Assembly (NCBI GenBank): GCA_020444325.1
Contig: JAHLLD010000017.1
Span: 1-64,000 of the forward strand
Reading direction: 5' to 3'
Length of the DNA: 64,000 bases
Source of the DNA: a bacterium
GTDB taxonomy: Bacteria > Bacteroidota > Ignavibacteria > SZUA-365
A program made the translations under genes and the position numbers. The notes beneath the pieces were generated by a model. It was not told the origin of the DNA. It searched no databases and saw only the letters and a program-made list of their open reading frames with translations. Positions within the stretch are counted from its first letter, which is position 1, and each line of letters starts with the position of its first letter. Of the stretch, positions 9,513-17,327 are shown one piece after another.

Positions 9513-11309
9513 TTACTTGCTGACCAGATCCACGTCAAGCGTCAGTTCCTCGTCACCGCGCTTGACGATGACGGGCACGGTTTCGCCGGGACTATGACGG
9601 CTCATCGCTGTCATGTAGTCATAAATATTGCCCACTTCCGTTTCACCGAATTTGATCATGATGTCGCCACCTTTCAGGCCGGCTTTTTCAGCCGGACTCC
9701 CCGGGCTGGTCCCGGTAATTCTGAAGCCGCCCTCGGTGTGCGCGTAATCAGGGATGGTCCCGACATAGACGTTGAAACGTGCGACGCGCTTCTCCTTGGG
9801 CGTCTCTACGCGGGTGAAGGGAATGCTGTCGAGCACATCCGCCCGCTCCACCAATTCACGCACATAGTTGACCACTTCCGTTTCACCCACGTAGTTGACA
9901 CGGTCCGCGTCGTCGGTGGGACGATGGTAATCCGTATGCAGTCCCGTAAAAAAGAACAGGACGGGGATGTTCTTTGCGTAGAAGGACGAGTGATCGCTTG
10001 ACCCCTGCCCATCCTGGATAAGTGCCAGATCAAAATTCTCGTCATCGTTTTCCTCTTCTACCATTTCTTTCCACACCGGCGAGGTCCCGATGCCCTGGAC
10101 GTTCAGACGCCGGGTATCCTTTTCCAGTCGTCCCACCATGTCGAGATTGAACATGGCCTGGATATGCTCGAGAGGGATTGTCGGGGCGTCCGCGAAATGT
10201 GCGGAACCGAGCAGTCCCATCTCTTCACCGCTGAAGGTCATGAACAGCAAGCTGTGCTCGGTCGGATGCGCCTTGAAATATTCCGCCAGTTCGAGCACTC
10301 CGGCAGTTCCCGATGCGTTGTCATCCGCACCATTGTGAATCTGCGGTTCCGTGCCACGGTAAAGGCTCCCCTCCTGTCCCCATCCGAGATGATCGTAATG
10401 CGCGCCGACGACGAACACCTTGTCTTTCAGCGCATCATCGGTGCCGGGCAAAAAGGCGAGTACGTTGCGCGTCTTTTTCCGCACGAGAGAGACATTGAAG
10501 CTTCCGCGAATTTCGCAGTCCGCGTCCGCCATGGCCCTGCTACCGCCCGCGTATATGTCCTCAAGGCTTCCGCTCATGCCCGCGGCAGCAAAAAGCTGCT
10601 TTGCCGCGGAGGGACTGATGCGCGCAACGGGTATTCCGGAGGATGTCGCTGCGCCATCGTAATGCAGTTGACGGAGCTTCGCCTCGTTGTCGTGAATGAT
10701 CAGCAGCGCGGCGGCGTTGCGTTCACGCGCCAGCAGCTCCTTGCTGCGCGCGGAGGCGAACATCGGCACACTGCTGTGCGGATCCGCATCGTCCGGATAT
10801 CCCGCGCGCACGATCACGACCTTGCCCTCGACATCCAGCCCTTCATAATCGTTCGTCTTCTCATTCGGCGTGACGATACCATACCCGGCGAACACCGGTG
10901 GTCCCTCGAACGCGGTTGAACTGGAGAATGCATACGGCATGAACTGCATGGTATCGACAGGCTGCAGCGTACCCCCACCCGGCGACACACCCAGGGTGTT
11001 GTTCGATGAGGCTGCACCGGTGATGACCTCGAACGTCTGAAAATACGTCCCGTTCTCCCCGCCCGGTTCGAGTCCGTACCTGCGAAACTCCCGCGCGATG
11101 TATTCGGCGGCGAGGTCGATCGATGGCGTCCCGGTTCCACGTCCCTCGAGTTCATCCGAAGCCAGCCATTCGATGTGCCTGCGCAGCTCCGCACCTGTAA
11201 TATCCGGATCCGATGCGATGGACACCGGCGGCAGTTCCTGCGCACCGCTCTGCGCGAACGCGGGGATGGTGAAAGCGAGCAGCAGCAGGAGAGAGAGAGA
11301 AGTTTTCAT
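9513..11309 (-). CDS. Secreted M28 aminopeptidase with PA insert and C-terminal PDZ domain (paralogue)
   Basis: A 598-residue paralogue of the 7615-9384 peptidase with the same layout: signal peptide (MKTSLSLLLLLAFTIPAFA), PA-like region, zinc core with GAHYDHLG, NGADDNASG, SGEEMGLLG, NLDMVG and DYHRPTDD, then a PDZ domain (GSPAEKAGLKGGDIMIKFG). All five metal ligands and the catalytic Glu are present. The ATG at 11309 is used rather than the frame's first ATG at 11447, because the signal peptide starts there and AAGGA lies upstream. The gene is divergent from pspA across 189 nt. The pair suggests extracellular peptide use, with the PDZ domain perhaps holding substrates or partners. Confidence 0.93.
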   Translation of the reverse strand: MKTSLSLLLLLAFTIPAFAQSGAQELPPVSIASDPDITGAELRRHIEWLASDELEGRGTGTPSIDLAAEYIAREFRRYGLEPGGENGTYFQTFEVITGAASSNNTLGVSPGGGTLQPVDTMQFMPYAFSSSTAFEGPPVFAGYGIVTPNEKTNDYEGLDVEGKVVIVRAGYPDDADPHSSVPMFASARSKELLARERNAAALLIIHDNEAKLRQLHYDGAATSSGIPVARISPSAAKQLFAAAGMSGSLEDIYAGGSRAMADADCEIRGSFNVSLVRKKTRNVLAFLPGTDDALKDKVFVVGAHYDHLGWGQEGSLYRGTEPQIHNGADDNASGTAGVLELAEYFKAHPTEHSLLFMTFSGEEMGLLGSAHFADAPTIPLEHIQAMFNLDMVGRLEKDTRRLNVQGIGTSPVWKEMVEEENDDENFDLALIQDGQGSSDHSSFYAKNIPVLFFFTGLHTDYHRPTDDADRVNYVGETEVVNYVRELVERADVLDSIPFTRVETPKEKRVARFNVYVGTIPDYAHTEGGFRITGTSPGSPAEKAGLKGGDIMIKFGETEVGNIYDYMTAMSRHSPGETVPVIVKRGDEELTLDVDLVSK

Positions 11310-11498
11310 ATCAGCATTATCCTTGATGACAGAATGGATGCAATATAAACACCAATTTGCACAATCATGTTTCCGGGATCCTTTTGCCAGCGCTTCTGAG
11401 GGAATACCTGCAAGCGATGCACGGTGAAAAAGACGCGGGATTATCATATATTCATTTCATCCAGGCAATCACGTATTCCAGAGTCCAGGAGGTTACGC

Positions 11499-12167
11499 AT
11501 GGCAAGTATCTTTTCCCGCATTACGGATATTTTCAAAGCCAATATCAACGACATTCTCGATCGGGCAGAAGATCCGGAGAAAATGATCAAGCAGATGGTC
11601 ATCGAGATGGAAGAGGCTGTCAACAAGGCCACCACCGCGGTTGGTGCTGCAATAGCCAATGAGAAGCAGCTGGATCGCCAGCATGCTGAAAAGAAAAAAC
11701 TGGCAGCGAAGTGGCAGGATCGCGCCGTCAAGGCGGTGAATGCCGGACGCGACGATCTGGCCCGGCAGGCCCTCGAGAAAAAGAACATGTTCGATAAAGC
11801 CGCGACCGATCTCGAGGCCCCGCTGGCTGAGGCCAAAAACACCTCAACCACCATGCGCAGTCAACTCGACCAGCTGAAGGCCAAGCTCGACGAAGCGCGG
11901 GTGCGCGAGGGAACGCTCATCGCGCGGCATCAGGCGGCAAAGGCGAAAAAGCAGATCTCTTCAGGACTTGCGGGCATAGGTGACGGCGCCTTCGCGAACT
12001 TTGATAAGTACGAGCAGAAAGTGCTCAAAGCGGAAAGTGAAGCTGAAGCCATGGCGGAACTCGCAGGCGACACAACCTCAGTCGAGGAGGAATTCGCGAA
12101 ACTCGAAGCCGGCGATTCGGTCGAAGAAGAACTTGCGCTGCTCAAGGCGGCTGCAGAGAAAAAGTAA
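11499..12167 (+). CDS. pspA: PspA/IM30 (Vipp1) family membrane-stress protein
   Basis: A 223-residue protein, the same size as E. coli PspA (222). It begins with the IM30 signature IFSRITDIFKANINDILDRAEDPEKMIKQM and is predicted to be an almost continuous coiled coil to about residue 150, followed by a flexible acidic tail. Family role: ESCRT-III-like oligomers that bind and repair the cytoplasmic membrane during envelope stress. The start at 11499 is fixed by a perfect AGGAGG eight nt upstream. No sigma-54 promoter or pspF-like gene was seen, so regulation differs from enterobacteria. The next gene (34 nt downstream) is YbjN-like and is probably a functional partner. Confidence 0.92.
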   Translation: MASIFSRITDIFKANINDILDRAEDPEKMIKQMVIEMEEAVNKATTAVGAAIANEKQLDRQHAEKKKLAAKWQDRAVKAVNAGRDDLARQALEKKNMFDKAATDLEAPLAEAKNTSTTMRSQLDQLKAKLDEARVREGTLIARHQAAKAKKQISSGLAGIGDGAFANFDKYEQKVLKAESEAEAMAELAGDTTSVEEEFAKLEAGDSVEEELALLKAAAEKK

Positions 12168-12200
12168 TTCCGGAAACAGATAGCGCAAGGAGCAACGAGT

Positions 12201-12818
12201 ATGGCAAATATCGTCACGTCAACCCGTGTGAAGGTAAAGAGGTACCTCAAGGAGATTTACGGGCGGAATTACAAAAACATGGTCGAAGAAGTGGAGCAGT
12301 CGTTCATCATCCGCCGTGGCTCCGCAGCAGTGCATGTATCCGTTAAACCCCTGAGCAAAAACGACTGCATCGTCAATGCGCTCTCGTACGTCGTGCAGGG
12401 TGCGAAGATCGGACCGAAGGTTCTTGGTCTGCTCATGCGCCGCAATGCCACCTATCCCATCGGGGCATATGGATTGCTTTTCGACGACACTATCGTCTTC
12501 AGCCACAGCATCGCGGGCGCCAACCTCGATCCGAACGAACTCCGTACCACGATTGCGACCGTGGCCTTCGTCGCCGATGAAACGGATGATGAGATACGGG
12601 CGATGTCTGGCGGACTCCGGGCCGTCGACGCCATCGGCATCATGGACACCGACAGTCCCTCACCCGGCAAGCGCAAACGTAACGCCTCGACGAAAAAAGC
12701 AAGCGTCGGAAAGAAAGCACCGGCGAAGAAAAAAGCGACGCCCACAAAGAAGAGCAGCACAAAAGCCGTGCCGCGGAAAAAGGCTGCGCCACCTAAAAGA
12801 GCGTCAAAGAAGAAATAA
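12201..12818 (+). CDS. YbjN-like (T3S-chaperone-fold) protein with lysine-rich tail
   Basis: A 205-residue protein in two parts. Residues 1-150 resemble the YbjN / type III chaperone-like fold: an IIRRGSAAVHVSV strand pair, NALSYVVQGAKIGPKVLGLLM, and an ending DPNELRTTIATVAFVADETDDEI with a GG turn. Residues 152-205 form a basic, disordered tail made of K/A/S/T/P repeats (KKAPAKKKATPTKKSS), like histone H1 or the C-terminal tails of some bacterial DNA-binding proteins. AAGGAG precedes the ATG. Operon with pspA (34 nt gap), ended by a terminator at 12837. Inference: a PspA partner or chaperone that can also contact nucleic acid or membrane through its tail. Confidence 0.75.
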   Translation: MANIVTSTRVKVKRYLKEIYGRNYKNMVEEVEQSFIIRRGSAAVHVSVKPLSKNDCIVNALSYVVQGAKIGPKVLGLLMRRNATYPIGAYGLLFDDTIVFSHSIAGANLDPNELRTTIATVAFVADETDDEIRAMSGGLRAVDAIGIMDTDSPSPGKRKRNASTKKASVGKKAPAKKKATPTKKSSTKAVPRKKAAPPKRASKKK

Positions 12819-12836
12819 CGCGTTTTCTACTGAGTA

Positions 12837-12865
12837 CAGGGGCCAGTGCGGCCCCTGTTTCATTT
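12837..12865 (+). terminator. Terminator after the pspA / YbjN-like pair
   Basis: Perfect 8-bp arms CAGGGGCC and GGCCCCTG around AGTGC, followed by TTTCATTT. The T-run is short and interrupted, and the Shine-Dalgarno of the next gene begins 8 nt later, so termination may be partial. Confidence 0.65.
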
Positions 12866-12884
12866 CGTCACCAAGGAGCCAGTC

Positions 12885-13406
12885 ATGCTGCGATCGGTGA
12901 TGCACCGGGGGAAGCCATGCATGCACGGAAGCCTCACGCTTCTCAGTGTTGTCATGATGCTCACTCCCCTTTCACCGCTTCCGGCACAGCATCAAACGCG
13001 ACACGCTGTATCCCTGGAGTACTCCGGCCTGATGCTGTATGGCAGTCCCGAGGTGGGCTATGAAATCATTGTCTCAGAACGCACCAGTTTCCGTTTTGGA
13101 TTCGGTGCGCCTTACGTCACGACGATACTGGCAGATATCGAAGGGTATGGTGGCTCCGCCATGGTGAATTTCATGAGCCGTGGGATATACAAGTTTGAAT
13201 GGTCCGCCGGGATATCAGTAATGCGCACGAATTTCGGCCTCACGTTCAGCGACGAGCGCTACGATCTGGGATTGCATGTGTTCCCTGCGGTCAGCGTGGG
13301 CTTCCGAACCCTGCCCCGGCGAAGCGGATGGTTCTGGCGCGCAGGTGCTGCCTGGATGTATGGCTTCGGGTTGCCACTGCATGTCGGTATCGGATACGTC
13401 TTCTGA
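12885..13406 (+). CDS. Small exported beta-barrel-like protein, function unknown
   Basis: A 173-residue protein. The ATG at 12885 is chosen because AAGGAG lies 6 nt upstream; the frame is open further up but without a ribosome site. A signal peptide (hydrophobic core LTLLSVVMMLTPLSPLP, cleavage near AQ) is followed by alternating hydrophobic/polar strands with Tyr, Phe and Gly (AVSLEYSGLMLYGSPEVGYE, GGSAMVNFMSRGIYKF), ending in VGIGYVF with a terminal Phe. This resembles a small outer-membrane barrel or a PorT/OmpW-like fold, but no family was recognised. It follows pspA, which could link it to envelope stress. Confidence 0.65.
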   Translation: MLRSVMHRGKPCMHGSLTLLSVVMMLTPLSPLPAQHQTRHAVSLEYSGLMLYGSPEVGYEIIVSERTSFRFGFGAPYVTTILADIEGYGGSAMVNFMSRGIYKFEWSAGISVMRTNFGLTFSDERYDLGLHVFPAVSVGFRTLPRRSGWFWRAGAAWMYGFGLPLHVGIGYVF

Positions 13407-13452
13407 TTGAAGCGCTCTTCCTGCTGCGCGGCGATCTCACGGCCCTGGCATT

Positions 13453-13481
13453 TTGACAAATTGCGTGAAAACTCCCATATT
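13453..13481 (+). promoter_or_regulatory. Candidate promoter for the 13542-14418 mini-cluster
   Basis: TTGACA (13453-13458, perfect consensus) and CATATT (13476-13481, 4 of 6) are separated by 17 nt. A second TTGACA begins at 13480. The expected start site lies about 50 nt ahead of the first gene. Confidence 0.5.
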
Positions 13482-13541
13482 GACATGTATTAACGGATTT
13501 CGTAAACCGGCAACAGATCCATTATATAGAAGGAGCATCGC

Positions 13542-13796
13542 ATGCCCGCAGCGATTCAGCAGTGGCCCGACGACAGCCTGGAACGACAAGCCTACAACGC
13601 AGTGGAGAATGTCCCGGTCGTGGAAGCGAATGACCGCAACCGCCTCGGGTATCATGTTTTTCTGTATCTGAAAGGCGAACTTCCCAGTGTGGAGGAGGCA
13701 ATCCACGTCGCCCAGCCTCGCATGCTTATCGATAAGGCGGAAGCATTGCGACGCATCACGAATGCTCTGCAGGCCGGAGAAAGTGACGGCAACTGA
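13542..13796 (+). CDS. Conserved-looking 84-residue protein of unknown function
   Basis: A small soluble protein with no signal peptide. It starts MPAAIQQWPDDSLERQAYN and has a mixed alpha/beta character with a long C-terminal helix (PRMLIDKAEALRRITNALQ). AGAAGGAG sits at ideal spacing before the ATG, and its stop overlaps the next start (TGATG), so translation is probably coupled to the Zn-ribbon gene. No family recognised. A role in regulation is only suggested by its position ahead of a STAS gene. Confidence 0.7.
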   Translation: MPAAIQQWPDDSLERQAYNAVENVPVVEANDRNRLGYHVFLYLKGELPSVEEAIHVAQPRMLIDKAEALRRITNALQAGESDGN

Positions 13797-14014
13797 TGAG
13801 TGTGCAAAACGAACGCACGCATGAAGAAAAATTGCGGAACGAACAGCGGAGTTGTCCCCAGTGCGGTTTTGTCATCACGAATCCGATGACGGACCGCTGT
13901 CCGCGCTGTTTCAGCCATGTTGCACGGGCTGAAGCAAATTGCGGCAGCTGCACGTGGCAGGGAAACTGTGAATTCGCACATCTTGTTCATTCTACAGCAA
14001 AAGAAAAAACGTAA
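13796..14014 (+). CDS. Small zinc-ribbon protein (72 residues)
   Basis: A 72-residue protein with two Cys pairs CPQCG (residues 20-24) and CPRC (35-38), which form a zinc-ribbon knuckle, followed by a second cluster CGSCTWQGNC (49-58) that could bind another metal. Charged N-terminus, no signal peptide. Its ATG overlaps the stop of the preceding gene by one base. It may be a nucleic-acid or protein-binding adaptor. Function unknown. Confidence 0.72.
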   Translation: MSVQNERTHEEKLRNEQRSCPQCGFVITNPMTDRCPRCFSHVARAEANCGSCTWQGNCEFAHLVHSTAKEKT

Positions 14015-14043
14015 ATACAATCTATCACTATACGAGGCACGCA

Positions 14044-14418
14044 ATGCAGATTAAAGAACAGATCGAAGGGGATGTCGTGGTTCTCTCCATGCGGGGCAAC
14101 CTCATGGGCGAACCCGAAACTTCGGAGTTCCGCGACAAGATCAAAGATCTCGTGCGCGACGGCTTCCTGAAAATCGTCCTCGACGTCTCAAAGATTAAAT
14201 GGCTCAACAGCTCCGGTCTCGGTGCATTGATTTCGGCGCTTGCCAGCGTTAACAACAGCGGCGGCGACATGCGCATCGCCAATGTCACGGAGAAGATCAA
14301 AAGTCTGTTCATGATCACCCAGCTGATCAAAGTGTTCAAAACCTTTGAATCCACCGAACGGGCCGTCGCCAGCTTTATTGTGGATCCGATCAGCGGGAAA
14401 AAGAGCGAGGAGGCGTAA
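14044..14418 (+). CDS. STAS-domain anti-sigma factor antagonist (SpoIIAA/RsbV-like)
   Basis: A 124-residue single STAS domain: N-terminal strands IEGDVVVLSMRGNLMGEPET, then IVLDVSKIKWLNSSGLGALI with the conserved phospho-acceptor Ser at residue 56/57, and a C-terminal extension. The family works by partner switching: the unphosphorylated protein binds an RsbW/SpoIIAB-type kinase and frees a sigma factor or other target. No kinase or PP2C phosphatase is encoded nearby, so its partner lies elsewhere. It is 29 nt after the Zn-ribbon gene and probably closes that operon; the terminator at 14466 follows. Confidence 0.9.
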   Translation: MQIKEQIEGDVVVLSMRGNLMGEPETSEFRDKIKDLVRDGFLKIVLDVSKIKWLNSSGLGALISALASVNNSGGDMRIANVTEKIKSLFMITQLIKVFKTFESTERAVASFIVDPISGKKSEEA

Positions 14419-14456
14419 CCCGTCATCGCAATCCTCTCTCACCCCAACGTTGTTTG

Positions 14457-16397
14457 TTATTGTGGCGCCGTCGCGGAAGCGGCGGCGTTTCTTTTTTTCC
14501 AGCCCAGAATGGCGCTGCTGCCGGGGAGAACTTCCAGTGCCTGATCAAACCTCGCGTCCGCTTCCGCATACATCCCGTGCTGCGACAGGTAAATCCCGCG
14601 ATTGCTGATCATGTTGGCATAGAGTTCCTTGATCGCAGGGACCAGCCGTTCATCGCTCACGAAGTTCCGGAAGCGCAGATCAGGCCAGAACAGCTCGTTC
14701 GGCGGCGGAACATCCTCGGGCCGGTACAGGCGGAATGCGAGTCCTTCGGGAACACGCTCATACCCCTCACCAAACTGCTTTTCCATTTCGATCGTCAGAT
14801 ACACGGGGCGCTCGGGGTAGCTGCGATCAATCATGGCGTTGATCAGTCCATTATACGCAGCTTCGATCATGGTTGGATTATAGGGCCGCCCCTCTTCGAA
14901 TTTTGCGAGCTCAACTTCGAAACGTTCCAGCTCGTCCTTCACCAGCGCCGCAAGTGCGGGATGATTGTTGCGCAGCTGCTCGAGATACCAGGAACGGCGA
15001 AACAATTCCTTGTCCAGCACAATCACGTCGGGACGCAGGTTTTCCACCAGCTGGTAGTAGTAACTGGCCGACACCCAGTAATCCCATTGATAGGAGATTA
15101 TCAGCGCATTTTTCTGCAGGGAAGCGAATACCCCGTGGGTATAATCCTCAACCAGGGTATTCCCGGCCTGTGAGACCCTGGATGCGTTGAGCAGCAGTGG
15201 AAACACCAGCAGGGCCCCGACGATGGCAGTGCCTGCGGTCGCGGACATTCCTTTCGCGACCATCGACGGGAGTTCGGCAATGGTGAAGGATGCCCAGATG
15301 GCGAGAACAAAGAACGCCAGCAGAAAATAGCTGTCGATATCGTGGATGTCATAGCCTGATGCCCAGACGAGACAGGTGAGAAAGAGCAGTAGAAGATACG
15401 CGGCCAGCGGGGCACCGCGTTTCCAGCTCAGGAACGCGCCGATCACGGCAGCTGCAAAGCCGGCATAGACCATGTCACGCGTGAATGCCGTGAACGCGTA
15501 GGCAAACTGCTTCTGCCAGGCCGCTGCGCTCGAGAACATCCACACGCTGTACTGCGCCCCGGAAACATGCCGGTACAACGCATTGAGTGTCACAGGATCT
15601 CCCCAGTTCAGCCACGGATCGGACGCTGCACGCAGCGGCAGATACAGGTATGGCAGGAGTCCCGCGGCAAACACCGGCACGGCAACTGCGACATCGCGCC
15701 AGAACCCTTCCCGCTTTCCATGCTGCCATACGAGAAGGACAGCGAATGCGGGGAGGAGAAAAATCGTGCTCATATGATTGCCGAATGACAATCCCAGCAG
15801 AAGCGCGAGAACGAGCAGGCGCCTGCGAAAAGTGTCACTTTCGCTCTCAGGCACAAAGAACAATACCGCACTGCGCCAGAGCAGCAGTGACAGCATGAAC
15901 ACATGAAGTGGATACACTTCGATGCTCAGCGCCGTACGCCAGTACGTGCCCGAGAGACCAAGCAGCAGGGCGCCGGCGAACGCGGCAGCGAGCGGCAGCA
16001 TGCCGCCCGGGGTTACGGACGTTGACCGGACAGAAGAGGCCGACTTCTTCGCGTTTTTCTGTTTCTTTGCCACCCCCCTCTTTCTTTTCACCGGTACGGT
16101 CAGCAACACATACAACCATTGTACTGTCACACCCGCCGCCGCTGCACTCAGGATCGCGGCGAAGAGGTTCATGCGATAAATGCCGTCACCCAGCGGAAGG
16201 TTCGCCCAGAGACCTGCGAGCAGCGTGAAGAGAGGATAGCCGGTAGGATGCGCGATTCCCCAGGTGTGCGCAACGGCCGATAGCTCGCCTGCATCAATGA
16301 AATCCATGGAGGGTGCCAGGGTGAGCACGTAAACGATCAGACAGAGCAGAAATACGGCGAGCGATGCGAACCACCGCAGGCGGCGGGTTTCCGTCAT
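14457..16397 (-). CDS. DUF2723 membrane protein, putative protein O-mannosyltransferase-like
   Basis: A 646-residue polytopic membrane protein. The N-terminal third carries the DUF2723 signature: APSMDFIDAGELSAVAHTWG, then AHPTGYPLFTLLAG and RMNLFAAILSA. Roughly 10-12 membrane helices are followed by a soluble region (about 430-646) with TPR-like character near the end (YLSQHGMYAEADARFDQAL). The family is abundant in Bacteroidota and is related to PMT/GT-C glycosyltransferases that put sugars on exported proteins. Its start overlaps the stop of the ABC ATPase gene by 4 nt. The last codons also encode a plus-strand terminator for the convergent STAS gene. Confidence 0.88.
   Translation of the reverse strand: MTETRRLRWFASLAVFLLCLIVYVLTLAPSMDFIDAGELSAVAHTWGIAHPTGYPLFTLLAGLWANLPLGDGIYRMNLFAAILSAAAAGVTVQWLYVLLTVPVKRKRGVAKKQKNAKKSASSVRSTSVTPGGMLPLAAAFAGALLLGLSGTYWRTALSIEVYPLHVFMLSLLLWRSAVLFFVPESESDTFRRRLLVLALLLGLSFGNHMSTIFLLPAFAVLLVWQHGKREGFWRDVAVAVPVFAAGLLPYLYLPLRAASDPWLNWGDPVTLNALYRHVSGAQYSVWMFSSAAAWQKQFAYAFTAFTRDMVYAGFAAAVIGAFLSWKRGAPLAAYLLLLFLTCLVWASGYDIHDIDSYFLLAFFVLAIWASFTIAELPSMVAKGMSATAGTAIVGALLVFPLLLNASRVSQAGNTLVEDYTHGVFASLQKNALIISYQWDYWVSASYYYQLVENLRPDVIVLDKELFRRSWYLEQLRNNHPALAALVKDELERFEVELAKFEEGRPYNPTMIEAAYNGLINAMIDRSYPERPVYLTIEMEKQFGEGYERVPEGLAFRLYRPEDVPPPNELFWPDLRFRNFVSDERLVPAIKELYANMISNRGIYLSQHGMYAEADARFDQALEVLPGSSAILGWKKRNAAASATAPQ
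14466..14498 (+). terminator. Intrinsic terminator for the STAS gene, inside the 3' end of the DUF2723 gene
   Basis: Arms CGCCGTCGC (14466-14474) and GCGGCGGCG (14479-14487) pair fully if one G-U is allowed, capped by a GGAA tetraloop and followed by TTTCTTTTTTT. The whole element lies in coding sequence of the convergent DUF2723 gene, in its Ala/Ser/Thr-rich tail. Confidence 0.85.
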
Positions 16398-17323
16398 GAC
16401 TTCTTCTCTCCTTCAGGCATTTCGGTGATGTTGAGAAAATAGTCTTCCAGGGAACGCCGCGGCGCAAACGATGCGACAGCGATGCCCGCATTCACGAGCG
16501 CCGCGTTGGTGCGCGCCAGGTCGCCGTCGGCGAGCACACAGGAAATTTCATCGTCCTGCGTACGAAGTTCACGCACCCACTCCATACCTTCGAGCAGCGC
16601 ATGCGCCTGATCGAGCGGCTGCGCGGAGATGCGTACGCTGATGCTGTCCTCACCGAGCAGATCCTGCACACTCCCCTGCACGACGAGCCTGCCCTGATGC
16701 AGGATGCACATCCTCGTGGCCACCTGCTCGATTTCATGCAGAAGATGAGAAGAAAGAAAAATCGTCATCCCGTGCTCGCGGTTCAGCCTGAGTATGAGCT
16801 CCCGCACTTCCTTCATTCCCTGCGGATCGAGTCCGTTTGTCGGTTCATCGAGGATAAGCAGTTCCGGGGTCGGCAGCAGCGCCTGTGCGATGCCGAGCCG
16901 CTGCTTCATGCCATGCGAGTAGGCTTTCACCCGATCCCCGGCCCTGTCGGCGAGGCCGACGATTTTGAGCACCTCCCGGATACGCGTGTGGTCCACATCC
17001 CCGTACAGTGCTGAAACAATTTCAAGATTTTTGCGGGCACTCAGATAGAGGTAAAAGTCCGGACGCTCAACGAGTCCCCCCACCTTCGCCAGCACGCTGC
17101 GGTCTTCCCTGACATCTTTCCCGAAGAGTTCGAGTCGACCGTGGGTAGGAGCGATCAGCGACAGCACCATGCGGATCGTGGTGCTTTTCCCCGCGCCATT
17201 GGGACCGAGGAAGCCGTAAATATCTCCGCGCTGTACGGCGATATCGAGTCCCTCAACGGCGACGCGTTTGCCGTAATTTTTTCCGAGTCCCTGGGTACGA
17301 AGAACGATGTCTGTTTCCGGCAT
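16394..17323 (-). CDS. ABC transporter ATP-binding protein (BcrA/NatA-type)
   Basis: A 309-residue ATPase with Walker A GPNGAGKST, signature YSHGMKQRLGIAQAL (SHGMK replaces canonical LSGGQ, normal for this subfamily), Walker B LLILDEPTNGLD and the H-loop SSHLLHEIE. A C-terminal DUF4162-like domain (about 225-300) follows. The family drives export of lipids, peptides or antibiotics with a separate permease. No permease gene is adjacent: neighbours are a PepSY-type membrane protein upstream (4 nt gap) and the DUF2723 protein downstream (4-nt overlap). The missing permease is the odd point. Confidence 0.92.
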   Translation of the reverse strand: MPETDIVLRTQGLGKNYGKRVAVEGLDIAVQRGDIYGFLGPNGAGKSTTIRMVLSLIAPTHGRLELFGKDVREDRSVLAKVGGLVERPDFYLYLSARKNLEIVSALYGDVDHTRIREVLKIVGLADRAGDRVKAYSHGMKQRLGIAQALLPTPELLILDEPTNGLDPQGMKEVRELILRLNREHGMTIFLSSHLLHEIEQVATRMCILHQGRLVVQGSVQDLLGEDSISVRISAQPLDQAHALLEGMEWVRELRTQDDEISCVLADGDLARTNAALVNAGIAVASFAPRRSLEDYFLNITEMPEGEKKS

Positions 17324-17327
17324 AAGA

